Shown: piece after piece, positions 52,039 through 60,589 of the stretch
Layout of the letters: each line of letters opens with the position of its first letter
Numbering within the stretch: the first letter of the stretch is position 1
NCBI GenBank assembly: GCA_009781425.1
Contig: WQYC01000012.1
Location: forward strand, 1 to 60,775
DNA: 60,775 nt
Reading direction: 5' to 3'
From: Oscillospiraceae bacterium
GTDB lineage: Bacteria; Bacillota; Clostridia; Oscillospirales; Ruminococcaceae
Program-made: the position numbers and the translations under genes
The notes under the pieces: generated by a model
What the model was told of the DNA's origin: nothing
Seen by the model: only the letters and a program-made list of their open reading frames with translations
Databases searched by the model: none

Positions 52039-52777
52039 AAAACACCTCGTTTAAATATAGCCCGTGCGGCGGTAAGGTTTTGCCCGCTTTTTCGCGCTCG
52101 CCTGTCTTAAAAGCTTCCAAAATATCATCAGCGTTTCGCTTGCCCTCGTTGACATAAATCAGCGTCCCCGCTAAAATCCGCACCATGTTGTATAAGAAGC
52201 CGTTCCCGCGGATTGCAAACTCAACGAAGCCGTCTTTTTCTTTCACGTTGAACGAATATATTTCACGAATTGTACATTGTTCATTGTTCATTGTACAGTG
52301 CTTATGAAACGCCGCAAAATCATGCTCGCCTATGAATAATTGTGCAGCTTCCTGCAATAATTCTATGTTTAATTCGTGCGGATAGTGATAAGAGGAACAA
52401 AAAACATCGCGCTGTTTTTTGTTGTTGAGCAGATAAATATATTCCTTGCTTTTTGCAGAGAAGCGCGCGTTGAAGCCTGTGTCCGCTTCCTCGCAGGAGA
52501 GAATAACTATGGCGCGCGGGAGCCTATCGTTTAAGGCTCTGACTAAATTTTCGCAGGGGATTGCATTATTTATATGCGCGTTAAAGCAGAAACGCCGCGC
52601 ATGAACGCCCGCGTCAGTGCGCGAACAGCCGCTAATTTTAATAGCTGCTGTTTCAACTCCGAGGACTTTATGAAGCGCGGCTTCGATTTCACCTTGGATT
52701 GTCGGCACGTTCGGCTGACGCTGAAAGCCGTGAAAATCCGCGCCGTTAAATGAGCAAAAGAATTTTAAGTTTTTCAT
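52031..52777 (-). CDS. truA: tRNA pseudouridine synthase A
   Basis: TruA converts U38-U40 of tRNA anticodon arms to pseudouridine. The 248-residue protein has the catalytic Asp motif SRTDAGVHA, the N-terminal DF.GFQ.QP...TIQGEIE, GEHDFAAF and the C-terminal RGNGFLYNMVRI.AG. Its length is normal. It overlaps the upstream 167-aa gene by 4 nt (ATGA) and the downstream gene by 8 nt. In Firmicutes truA usually follows ecfT directly; here two unrecognised genes intervene. A heptamer repeat array (52268-52299) forms part of the coding sequence after GEHDFAAF. Confidence 0.96.
   Translation of the reverse strand: MKNLKFFCSFNGADFHGFQRQPNVPTIQGEIEAALHKVLGVETAAIKISGCSRTDAGVHARRFCFNAHINNAIPCENLVRALNDRLPRAIVILSCEEADTGFNARFSAKSKEYIYLLNNKKQRDVFCSSYHYPHELNIELLQEAAQLFIGEHDFAAFHKHCTMNNEQCTIREIYSFNVKEKDGFVEFAIRGNGFLYNMVRILAGTLIYVNEGKRNADDILEAFKTGEREKAGKTLPPHGLYLNEVFYA
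52268..52299 (-). repeat. Heptamer repeat (ACAATGA/ACAATGT) inside truA
   Basis: On the minus strand TGT is followed by ACAATGA, ACAATGA, ACAATGT and ACAATT, encoding CTMNNEQCTI in a variable loop of TruA without breaking the frame. It is related to the intergenic array at 44664-44699. Confidence 0.7.
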
Positions 52778-53277
52778 ATAAAATCTTCTTCAGTGAATTC
52801 AACATGACCCTGTATTTCAACAGAAGTGACAACGTCATTTTCAAAAGTAACACCTATTCCCGGTCCGTATTCAACTGTTGGGAAATCGGCATAATGATAC
52901 TGTATAAAAATATTTTTCTCGGTGTAAAACATCAAGCGGGGAGATGAAACAGGAAATTCTTCAATCGGGAGCTTTAGGTAATCAGCAATTTGTGTTTCAT
53001 TTATGCCGAATTCAGCAGGCTTTTTTGATAATTCATCTTTTATACTTTCAATAGCTTTGTTAAAATAATCGTCAATACTGTTTGCAACTTGCAAAATATA
53101 TTTAAAATTAAACTGATTAATATCATTTTTGTCTTTTTTACTATCAGCGTATAAATGAACCGGAACCTCACCATAAACAGAAGAGTAAATTTCATCTGAA
53201 TAATGCCACACAAATAAACCAATATTTTTTTCTGTGCTTTGAATCCAGTTATTCTTGTCTAATATTTTATTGTTCAT
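52774..53277 (-). CDS. Unrecognised 167-aa soluble protein
   Basis: No family recognised. The 167-residue acidic protein has no signal peptide or membrane helix. It has a helical middle (NSIDDYFNKAIESIKDELSKK) and a strand-rich C-terminus (SSPRLMFYTEKNIFIQYHYAD, PGIGVTFENDVVTSVEIQGHVEF). The DNA is visibly more AT-rich than its neighbours. It has a ribosome site (AGAGGAT) and is translationally coupled to truA through an ATGA overlap, so it is likely expressed. The fold pattern recalls small immunity-type or DUF-type proteins, but nothing supports a specific call. Confidence 0.75.
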   Translation of the reverse strand: MNNKILDKNNWIQSTEKNIGLFVWHYSDEIYSSVYGEVPVHLYADSKKDKNDINQFNFKYILQVANSIDDYFNKAIESIKDELSKKPAEFGINETQIADYLKLPIEEFPVSSPRLMFYTEKNIFIQYHYADFPTVEYGPGIGVTFENDVVTSVEIQGHVEFTEEDFI

Positions 53278-53308
53278 TATGGGTATCCTCTCATACTAAG
53301 TAATATTA

Positions 53309-54142
53309 TTAACCGATAAATTCCCCGAATAACTGCCGGGCAACAACTTTGTCATATTTATCCTCGCCACGCCAATGTGTTGCGTAAGTCCAATCGTGCT
53401 TACCTTTTTCGGGGCGATTATAAGAAGCGGGTTTTAACACGCCGATACAAGCTAATAATTCTATCAAAGTTGAGAGTTCATCTTTATTAGATTTTAAACC
53501 TGCAATATCTTTTAATCGGTCACGCAATTTACTTGGGTAATCGCCCTCGTTGCTGTCATCAATCGTTTTCAAAATAGCTTGGAAGATAGCAATGCCTTCA
53601 TCGGTAGGATTAGAAATTTCTTCTTTTTGAAATTGCTCTAAATCGAACAGGGTATATAACAATTCTCCATGCCGAACGCCGCCCCATTTAATCCGTTCAA
53701 AATTTAGAACACTTAAATCTTCGTCCTTGTAATAATCCCACCCAATAACCCCATACATTATATCCTTGCAAACTCCGCAAGTGTAGCTTGTATGTGTTAC
53801 TTCTCCATTTCCATTATAAGATTGCCCTGATTTAACCGGCGTGTATTTATGAGCAGTGAATTGCTTTGCAACATACCACGAAGCAATCCCCGAACGTAAT
53901 TCCAACCGCCTTGCAGAAAGACTGCTGAGAAAAGCACGGACGATTTCATCTTGCGAAATTTCTTTTGCAAGCTCAATAATACGTATTACGCAATCATCAT
54001 GAGAAATTGAAAAAGGCTCAAACATCACCCCTTTTTCTTTGGCATAAAGAAAATTTTCATGCGTGATTTTTCTGTCTTTTTTATCTATCCAACCATTCTT
54101 CCAATATGTTTGAAATAGAATTTTCTTTGCTCTTTTATCCAT
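53309..54142 (-). CDS. Unrecognised 277-aa soluble protein
   Basis: No family recognised. The 277-residue, mostly helical protein starts with a good GGAGG site. Features seen: a basic N-terminus (DKRAKKILFQTYWKNGWIDKK), one CxxC-like pair (YTCGVCKD), many Trp/Tyr residues, and a C-terminal basic segment (RPEKGKHDWTYATHWRGEDK). It has no signal peptide. It sits between ecfT and the 167-aa gene and looks like part of the same insertion into the ecf-truA operon. AT-rich codon use differs from the adjacent conserved genes. Confidence 0.75.
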   Translation of the reverse strand: MDKRAKKILFQTYWKNGWIDKKDRKITHENFLYAKEKGVMFEPFSISHDDCVIRIIELAKEISQDEIVRAFLSSLSARRLELRSGIASWYVAKQFTAHKYTPVKSGQSYNGNGEVTHTSYTCGVCKDIMYGVIGWDYYKDEDLSVLNFERIKWGGVRHGELLYTLFDLEQFQKEEISNPTDEGIAIFQAILKTIDDSNEGDYPSKLRDRLKDIAGLKSNKDELSTLIELLACIGVLKPASYNRPEKGKHDWTYATHWRGEDKYDKVVARQLFGEFIG

Positions 54143-54160
54143 TATGTCAACCTCCGTTAA

Positions 54161-54964
54161 TCAAAACACAAAATTGTTAACAATAATCAACCCGAACACG
54201 CAAAGAATTAACCCCAAAGCTAAGAAGTCAATCGCTGAGCAGGTAAGCTTTTTGAGCCTTGTGCGACCCTCGCCGCCCCTGTAACAGCGACACTCCATCG
54301 CCATTGCGAGCTCGTTTGCCCGCTTGAACGCGGAGATGAAAAGTGGGATTAAAATCGGAATCAAAGCCTTTGCTTTTTTGATTAAGCCTTTAGCGTCAAG
54401 GTTCGCGCCGCGCGCTTTCTGCGCCATCATGATTTTGTCGGTTTCTTCAATCAGCAGCGGAATAAATCGCAGCGCAATCATCATCATCATCGCCAGCTCG
54501 TGCACTGGAAAGCGCAGTTTTTTGAGCGGCGCGAGCAGTGCTTCAATCGCGTCGGTGAGCATTATCGGCGACGAGGTATAAGTCAGCAGAGACATTCCCG
54601 TAATCAGCGTGATAATGCGAATAATCATGAACGCCGCGATTCTCGCGCCGTCGGCGTAGATTTTGAAAATCCACCACTCGGCTAAAACCTCTTCGCCTTT
54701 GATGAAAAATAAGTTCAGAATCCCTGTGAAAATGAGCAGTGGAATGATGGGCTTGAGGCTTTTTAAAATCATGCGGAAGCGGATTCCGCTGACCGCGTAG
54801 CACATGACTATGAAAACCGCCGCGATACCAAGTCCGATGAAATTTTGTGCAGTGAAAAGCATTGCCGCCGCCAAAATACTGAAGATGATTTTGAAGCGGG
54901 CATCAAGCCTGTGAATTATGGAATCGCCGGGAAAATACTGACCGATTGTGATGTCTTTAAGCAT
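54161..54964 (-). CDS. ecfT: Energy-coupling factor transporter transmembrane protein EcfT
   Basis: EcfT joins the two ATPases to interchangeable vitamin- or metal-binding S components in the membrane. The 267-residue protein starts ITIGQYFPGDSIIHRLDARFKI, the family hallmark, and has about five helices plus the coupling-helix motifs AQKARGANL and AMECRCYRGGEGR, which contact the ATPases. Its start overlaps the stop of the small membrane gene by one base (TAATG). Its place behind ecfA1 and ecfA2 is standard except for that extra gene. Confidence 0.96.
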   Translation of the reverse strand: MLKDITIGQYFPGDSIIHRLDARFKIIFSILAAAMLFTAQNFIGLGIAAVFIVMCYAVSGIRFRMILKSLKPIIPLLIFTGILNLFFIKGEEVLAEWWIFKIYADGARIAAFMIIRIITLITGMSLLTYTSSPIMLTDAIEALLAPLKKLRFPVHELAMMMMIALRFIPLLIEETDKIMMAQKARGANLDAKGLIKKAKALIPILIPLFISAFKRANELAMAMECRCYRGGEGRTRLKKLTCSAIDFLALGLILCVFGLIIVNNFVF

Positions 54965-55347
54965 TAATCAGAACTATCCTTTTTCTTGTTTTTGATTGAA
55001 TAAGCTATAGAGGAAATGATTACATAAGGTAATGTATAAAATCCACAATAAATTAACACAATAAGCGGCGCCCACTCAATTTCTATAAAAGCATTTTCGA
55101 TTCCATATTTCATTATATTACCTATTATACCGTATGGAATTATTGTGAAAGGCATTAGTATAGCACCGCCTAATAAAAAACCAAAATTACAAGGTTCACA
55201 CGCAAAGAAAAGAATGATACCTAAAATCATAATACAATATATTAAAATTAATCCCATAGGATGTGGCAAATCTGCTCCCATTAAAAATATTGAAATAGCA
55301 GGATAAAACAAATATAAAAGCGAAAATAAAATCCTACTTTTTTTCAT
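54964..55347 (-). CDS. Small polytopic membrane protein between ecfA2 and ecfT (127 aa)
   Basis: GGAGGTG followed by ATG 55347 ([12 protein letters not shown]) gives 127 residues, starting within the last codons of ecfA2; a longer upstream start at 55407 lies inside ecfA2 and has no ribosome site. Four hydrophobic helices and a basic tail (KNKKKDSSD) are predicted. No family recognised. The gene is AT-rich compared with the ecf genes and interrupts a normally contiguous ecfA2-ecfT pair. Overlaps at both ends mean tight coupling, so it may be a dedicated accessory or S-component-like partner; at 127 residues it is shorter than most S components. Confidence 0.75.
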   Translation of the reverse strand: MKKSRILFSLLYLFYPAISIFLMGADLPHPMGLILIYCIMILGIILFFACEPCNFGFLLGGAILMPFTIIPYGIIGNIMKYGIENAFIEIEWAPLIVLIYCGFYTLPYVIISSIAYSIKNKKKDSSD

Positions 55348-56194
55348 TTTTAAGCACCTCCAAAACCCGCTCCTTCGCCCTTTCAACCGTATAAACATCA
55401 TCGCCAATATCTATTCCCTGCGCCTTTAAAAGTCGCGCTAAGCGCGTGATTTGCGGAACATCAAGTCCGATTTCAACGATTTCATCAGCGTGCGAAAAAA
55501 CCTTGTCGGTTTTTTCATAAAGAAATACGCCGCCTTTGTTCATGACGATGACTTTATCGGCGTATTTCACAATGTCCTCCATCGAGTGCGAAACAAGCAG
55601 AATCGTGGTTTTATACTCGTCGTGGTACTTTTTAATCTGGCTTAAAACCTTGTCGCGTCCGTAAGGGTCGAGCCCTGCCGCAGGTTCGTCAAGTACAAGA
55701 ATCTGCGGCTCCATAGCGATTACTCCCGCGAGAGCGACGCGGCGTTTTTGCCCGCCCGAAAGGTCAAACGGAGAACGCTCAAGCCAGCTGTCATGCACGC
55801 CCATCGCCTGTGCGGCGCGGGTTACACGCACAGTAATTTCTTCTTCTGACAAGCCGATATTCTTCGGACCGAACGCGATGTCTTTGAACACAGTTTCCTC
55901 AAAAAGCTGATGCTCGGAATATTGAAAAACAAGCCCGACTTCAAAGCGGATACTGCGAATATCCACGTCCTTCGACCAAATGCTTCGCTCGTTAATTATA
56001 ATCTCGCCGTCAGTGGGTTTCAGCAGTCCGTTGAGGTGTTGCATGAGTGTGGATTTCCCGCTGCCTGTATGCCCGATTATGCCGATGAAATCGCCCTTTT
56101 CGATAGTTAAGTTAACGTCGTCAACCGCCTTGATTTCAAAAGGCGTTCCGATGCCATAGCGATAAGATAAATTTTTAGTTTCAATTGCTGTCAT
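55334..56194 (-). CDS. ecfA2: Energy-coupling factor ATP-binding protein EcfA2
   Basis: The start is ATG 56194, overlapping the ecfA1 stop by 4 nt; it gives 286 residues. Walker [18 protein letters not shown]-loop [13 protein letters not shown], signature [14 protein letters not shown], Walker [14 protein letters not shown] and switch His in LLVSHSMED are intact. The C-terminal VGLDVPQ-like [13 protein letters not shown] is specific to Ecf ATPases. It forms a heterodimer with EcfA1 to power vitamin or metal uptake. Confidence 0.96.
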   Translation of the reverse strand: MTAIETKNLSYRYGIGTPFEIKAVDDVNLTIEKGDFIGIIGHTGSGKSTLMQHLNGLLKPTDGEIIINERSIWSKDVDIRSIRFEVGLVFQYSEHQLFEETVFKDIAFGPKNIGLSEEEITVRVTRAAQAMGVHDSWLERSPFDLSGGQKRRVALAGVIAMEPQILVLDEPAAGLDPYGRDKVLSQIKKYHDEYKTTILLVSHSMEDIVKYADKVIVMNKGGVFLYEKTDKVFSHADEIVEIGLDVPQITRLARLLKAQGIDIGDDVYTVERAKERVLEVLKNEKK

Positions 56195-57042
56195 TGTAAT
56201 AATTTCACCAATTCTTTCACACATTCTTCCTCGTTGAGTATGTCTGCGGGCAGGTCAACGCCCGCTTTTCGCAGTTCATAAGCGAGCTCTGTCACCTGCG
56301 GTACGTCTAATCCTACCGCTTTTAATTTTTCAACTTCCGCGAAAATTTCGCGCGGCGTACCGTCCATAATGATTTCGCCTTTGTCCATTACAACCACGCG
56401 CCGCGCCTGCGCTGCTTCTTCCATGTAGTGCGTGATTAACACCACTGTTACGCCCATTCCGTTCAGCATTTTTATGGTTTTCATTACTTCTTTTCTGCCC
56501 TTCGGGTCGAGCATTGCGGTGGGCTCGTCGAGCACTATGCACTGCGGGCGCATGGCGATTACGCCTGCGATTGCGACGCGCTGCTTCTGTCCGCCGGAAA
56601 GCCGATGCGGAGCGTGTTTGTGGTACTTGTAAATGTCAACTAATTTCATCGCTTCGTCGATTCTTTCGCGGATTTCAAGTGGCGGAACGCCCAAGTTTTC
56701 AAGCGCGAAAGCCACGTCCTCTTCGACAATTGCGGCGACAATTTGGTTGTCGGGATTCTGAAAAACCATGCCGACAGTTTGACGGATTTCGTAAATTTTA
56801 CTATCGTCGGAAACGTCGATGTTGTTCACAAAAACCTTGCCGCGAGTAGGCAGAAGTATGCCGTTTAAGTGCTTGGCGAGTGTGGATTTCCCGCTGCCGT
56901 TGTGACCGAGAACAGCAAGGAATTCACCTTTTTGCACAGTGAGATTAACTCCGCGCAGTGCAGGATTGCACTCGCTGACTTGTCCCTTGTCATCAAGTAT
57001 TTCGTAGTCGAAATCAAGGTTTTCTGTTTTAATTATATCCAA
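56191..57042 (-). CDS. ecfA1: Energy-coupling factor ATP-binding protein EcfA1
   Basis: This 283-residue ABC ATPase has Walker [18 protein letters not shown]-loop [19 protein letters not shown], signature [14 protein letters not shown], Walker [14 protein letters not shown], switch His in LITHYMEEA and the Ecf tail motif [12 protein letters not shown]. The first position in the ecf operon corresponds to EcfA1 in Firmicutes. Confidence 0.96.
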   Translation of the reverse strand: MDIIKTENLDFDYEILDDKGQVSECNPALRGVNLTVQKGEFLAVLGHNGSGKSTLAKHLNGILLPTRGKVFVNNIDVSDDSKIYEIRQTVGMVFQNPDNQIVAAIVEEDVAFALENLGVPPLEIRERIDEAMKLVDIYKYHKHAPHRLSGGQKQRVAIAGVIAMRPQCIVLDEPTAMLDPKGRKEVMKTIKMLNGMGVTVVLITHYMEEAAQARRVVVMDKGEIIMDGTPREIFAEVEKLKAVGLDVPQVTELAYELRKAGVDLPADILNEEECVKELVKLLQ

Positions 57043-57084
57043 TTTTCTTGCCTTTCATGGAGTTTATTTTTCGCAGTTTTCTGC

Positions 57085-57444
57085 TTATAAATGATAATAT
57101 AACAGGAAGTGAAGGTTCATGATAATCGCCGTCACAGAGAGCGCAAAACAAAGCTTCGGGTGTTTAATTTTTTCGTTCTCTTTAATCATTAAGTACTTCA
57201 CGAAAATCGCAGTGACAGTCAGTAAAAACAAATGAACGTATACATAAAAATGCGTGTATCTGTGCGTGAAGTCATTTACGGCTTCGGTAAACATTCCGAC
57301 TCGTGGTTCTTCCGTGGTGATTAAAAAAGGGAACAGTGCTGAAAAAATCAAACCTGAATAGAAAAATATCAGCATAAAACAGATTATTAAACCGGGATAA
57401 AAAAGCACGAATTTATTAAAGTAACGCAATCTTTTTTTATTCAT
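57085..57444 (-). CDS. Small membrane protein, function unknown (119 aa)
   Basis: ATG 57444 overlaps the methyltransferase stop (ATGA) and gives 119 residues (MNKKRLRYFNK); an upstream start at 57510 would lie inside that gene. Three hydrophobic helices (about 11-40, 68-88 and 97-117) are separated by an outside loop TTEEPRVGMFTEAVNDFTHRYTH and a basic inside loop. No family recognised. It sits between the methyltransferase and ecfA1, probably co-transcribed. Confidence 0.75.
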   Translation of the reverse strand: MNKKRLRYFNKFVLFYPGLIICFMLIFFYSGLIFSALFPFLITTEEPRVGMFTEAVNDFTHRYTHFYVYVHLFLLTVTAIFVKYLMIKENEKIKHPKLCFALSVTAIIMNLHFLLYYHL

Positions 57445-58316
57445 TGAAACCTCGCGATAGCCGTATTCCCGCAGGGAATCGCAAGCCCCGTTACTGTCAC
57501 CGGCAAGCATATTTCTTCTGCAGAAATTTCCGCCTTGAATTTCCGCCCGATTGTCATTTTTAGCAGATACGCCATCACTGACGGCGACAAGCCTGTTGTG
57601 TAGCTGTTAAGCAAGACGAACAGAGGCTCGTCCGACAGAATTTCGGCGCAGTCGAGCATTAAATCATGAATCGAATCTTCGAGCCGCCACATCTCGCCGT
57701 TCGTGCCTCTGCCGTAGCTCGGCGGGTCAAGAATAATCGCGTCATAGCGGCTTCCGCGCCGCTTTTCACGCGCGATAAACTTCATCGCGTCGTCGGTAAT
57801 CCAGCGGATTTTTTTGTTCGACAAGCCCGACAAAGCCGCGTTTTCGCTTGCCCATTCCACCATGTTTTTCACGGCGTCAAGGTGGCAGACGTCTGCGCCC
57901 GCTTCTGCGCAGGCAAGCGTCGCGCCGCCGGTATATGAAAAAAGATTCAGAACTTTTATGGGTCTTTTTGCACCCTTGATTAAGTCCGCGCATAAATCCC
58001 AATTAACCGCTTGCTCAGGGAATAAACCTGTGTGCTTGAAGCCTGTGGGCTTGACCTTGAAGCGCAGATTTTTATAATTAATTTCCCAACTTTCGGGGAG
58101 TTTTTTGTAAAACTGCCACTCGCCGCCGCCTGCCAAGCTTCGCAAATACCGCGCATCTGCGCTGTTCCACAGCGGTGAAGGCTCGGGATTCTGCCAAATT
58201 ATTTGCGGGTCGGGGCGGATTAAAACAGCTTTGCCCCAGCGTTCGAGCCGCTCGCCGCCCGACGCGTCAATCAACTCATAATCGTTCCAATTGCTTGCTA
58301 TTCGCCTTATTTGCAT
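57441..58316 (-). CDS. Class I SAM-dependent methyltransferase, rRNA (RlmI/RlmK-like) type
   Basis: The 291-residue methyltransferase has the SAM-binding motif VLNLFSYTGGATLACAEAGA, an acidic loop D-A-V-K-N, DDAMKFIAREKRRG and the catalytic-type motif ILDPPSYGRG. These place it with COG1092-like methyltransferases that modify 23S rRNA, although it lacks the N-terminal PUA domain of RlmI. The substrate is therefore uncertain. It overlaps glmM by 10 nt. Confidence 0.88.
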   Translation of the reverse strand: MQIRRIASNWNDYELIDASGGERLERWGKAVLIRPDPQIIWQNPEPSPLWNSADARYLRSLAGGGEWQFYKKLPESWEINYKNLRFKVKPTGFKHTGLFPEQAVNWDLCADLIKGAKRPIKVLNLFSYTGGATLACAEAGADVCHLDAVKNMVEWASENAALSGLSNKKIRWITDDAMKFIAREKRRGSRYDAIILDPPSYGRGTNGEMWRLEDSIHDLMLDCAEILSDEPLFVLLNSYTTGLSPSVMAYLLKMTIGRKFKAEISAEEICLPVTVTGLAIPCGNTAIARFQ

Positions 58317-59653
58317 AATTCATTCTCAACTACTTCTTTAATTTTTTCAACCCAATTATCAACGTCGTTTTTAATTTTTCCCTCAATCATAATCCGCAGA
58401 AGAGGCTCGGTTCCGCTCGCCCGAACAAGCACTCTGCCGTCACTTCCGAAGAAGGTTTCCGCGTTTTTAATGACTTGCATAACTTTCTCATTTTTGTCCC
58501 AATTTGCACGCGCGGCAGGAGTTGTTTTCACGCCGATAAGCACCTGCGGGTAATCGTTTATAGCAGAAGCTAATTCAGAAAGCGGCTTGCCCGATTCCTT
58601 CAGCAAACGCAGAAAACGCGCGGCTGTGAGCAGTCCGTCGCCTGTCGTTGCGCAATCCGAAAGTATAATATGCCCCGAATTTTCGCCGCCTAAATTATAG
58701 CCTTCTTTTTTCATTTCTTCATAAACATAGCGGTCGCCGACCTTCGTGCAAATCGTTTTTATGCCGTGATTATGCAGGTATTCGTGGAAGCCGAGGTTAG
58801 ACATAACAGTTGCAACGACTGTGTTTTTTTTCAGCAATCCGGCGTTTTTCATCACGACGGCAGTCAGCGCGATTATTTTATCGCCTGTGATTTCGCCGCC
58901 TTTTTCGTCAACCATGAGGCACCTGTCCGCGTCACCGTCGAAAGCGATTCCCGCGTGATAATTTCCCGCGCGAACCTGCTCTGAAAGGCTGTGCAAATAA
59001 GTCGAGCCGCAGTTATTATTTATGTTTTGCCCGCTCGGATTATTACCGATAAAGTCGCACGCTGCGCCCATTTCGAGGAACACGCCTGCGCAGGAGCAGG
59101 CGCTTCCGTTCGCGCAGTCAAGGAGCAGCTTCATGCCGCTTAAATCGCCGCCGCCGCAGTTAATTATATGATTCATATAAGCGTCTTTCCCGCTGTAAAG
59201 CGAGCGGATTTCACCAACGTCTGCGCCGCTTTTAAGAAGCATTTTTTCGGGCTCGTCAAGTATATATTTCTCGATTTTTTCTTCAGTTTCATCAGGCAAT
59301 TTTTCGCCGTTTGCCGAGAATATTTTTATGCCGTTATCTTCAAAGGAATTATGCGACGCGGAAATCATAATTCCCGCGTCCGCTTCAAATTCGCGGATTA
59401 AAAAAGCCAACGCAGGAGTCGGCACAACGCCGAGCAGTTCAGCGTTTGCGCCCACTGAGGTAATCCCCGCAATCAGCGCGGCTTCAAGCGTGTCGGACGA
59501 AACGCGGGTGTCCTTCCCGACGAGTATATTAGATTTTTTTCCGTCCTTAGCCAACACTAATGCCGCCGCGCGCCCGATGTTCATGGCGAGCTCGCAAGTG
59601 AGCTCGGTTATAGCGACACCGCGCACGCCGTCAGTTCCGAAAAGTCGTCCCAT
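58307..59653 (-). CDS. glmM: Phosphoglucosamine mutase
   Basis: GlmM converts glucosamine-6-phosphate to glucosamine-1-phosphate for peptidoglycan precursor synthesis. The 448-residue protein has GTDGVRG at the start, the phosphoserine loop ISASHNSFEDNG, the metal-binding FDGDADRC, sugar-binding GGENSGHI and the phosphate-binding RASGTEPLLRI. Length and order are standard. AAAAAGGAGA precedes the start. Confidence 0.97.
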   Translation of the reverse strand: MGRLFGTDGVRGVAITELTCELAMNIGRAAALVLAKDGKKSNILVGKDTRVSSDTLEAALIAGITSVGANAELLGVVPTPALAFLIREFEADAGIMISASHNSFEDNGIKIFSANGEKLPDETEEKIEKYILDEPEKMLLKSGADVGEIRSLYSGKDAYMNHIINCGGGDLSGMKLLLDCANGSACSCAGVFLEMGAACDFIGNNPSGQNINNNCGSTYLHSLSEQVRAGNYHAGIAFDGDADRCLMVDEKGGEITGDKIIALTAVVMKNAGLLKKNTVVATVMSNLGFHEYLHNHGIKTICTKVGDRYVYEEMKKEGYNLGGENSGHIILSDCATTGDGLLTAARFLRLLKESGKPLSELASAINDYPQVLIGVKTTPAARANWDKNEKVMQVIKNAETFFGSDGRVLVRASGTEPLLRIMIEGKIKNDVDNWVEKIKEVVENELCK

Positions 59654-59677
59654 AAAGTTCTCCTTTTTATATTATAT

Positions 59678-60541
59678 CTATAAATCTTCTAAACACGGAA
59701 TATCACTGATAAATTCCGATTCAATACCTAACTTTTGAAAGTAGTTACACATTGCAATACACGCGTATTTTTCTGACGAATAATGAGTGCCTCCGAGCAG
59801 ATTAATGCCGTTTTCTTTTTCAAAATTATGCGCTTCTTCCGAGTATATGCTATGCCTTGAAATGCCGACTATATGCGTGTTTACGCCGAACGCGACAAGC
59901 TTACTTACTATTTCCATATCATTGCCGCCGCCCGCGCAAATACTGACTCGATTATCTTTTATTTCGTCGCTTCCGTATTGATAAAGCTTCGTTTCATGAC
60001 CTACAACCTGCGAAAATCTTTCGTTTAATTCCTGCACGGTTTTGCAATCTGTTGTGCCGATTATTCCGCACTCCGCGCCGAAATAATTGCCGAACGCTTT
60101 TTCGATTTTCACGCCGAGCGCGTCCGCTAATGTCTTGCTTGTCGAGTATTCGCTGAAGTTATCAAGCGGTAAATGATAATTGAAAAGCGAAATGCGCCGC
60201 TTTTTCAATTCTTTGAGCAATTCAGCGTTAATTTCATAAAACACACTATCGGGATTTTTACGATTTATACTTAAATCCCAAACTAATGGGTGATGCAAAA
60301 ATAACATAGCGTCTGTTGTTTTATCGTCTAAAATTTTCTGTAAAACATTGTCTGACGGAAAAACAGCAGTGTAAACTTTATTAATTTCCACCGCAAAATC
60401 ACACAGCAAACCGAGACTGCGTTGCTTGAAATTATCGCAGATGAAATCTTTCGTTTCCCAGTTGTCGTTGTACCAGTCTTCGGTGAAATCCGAGGTTATA
60501 AAATCTTTTTCTAACGTGTTATATAATTCTGTTGCTTTCAT
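59678..60541 (-). CDS. Nif3-like dinuclear metal-centre protein
   Basis: A TGGAG ribosome site supports ATG 60541 (287 residues) rather than the GTG at 60550. The Nif3/YbgI family (formerly GTP cyclohydrolase I type 2) is shown by AMLFLHHPLVWD, FNYHLPLDN, CAGGGNDMEIVSKL and GTHYSSEKYACIAM, which carry the metal-binding His and Glu/Asp residues. Family members are hexameric; the biochemical role is still debated. Compared with the bacterial norm of about 260 residues it is slightly long at the N-terminus. Confidence 0.9.
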   Translation of the reverse strand: MKATELYNTLEKDFITSDFTEDWYNDNWETKDFICDNFKQRSLGLLCDFAVEINKVYTAVFPSDNVLQKILDDKTTDAMLFLHHPLVWDLSINRKNPDSVFYEINAELLKELKKRRISLFNYHLPLDNFSEYSTSKTLADALGVKIEKAFGNYFGAECGIIGTTDCKTVQELNERFSQVVGHETKLYQYGSDEIKDNRVSICAGGGNDMEIVSKLVAFGVNTHIVGISRHSIYSEEAHNFEKENGINLLGGTHYSSEKYACIAMCNYFQKLGIESEFISDIPCLEDL

Positions 60542-60589
60542 GTTTTTCACTCCATTTTTTTAGTGGCAGATAATACTTATTATCCGCTA

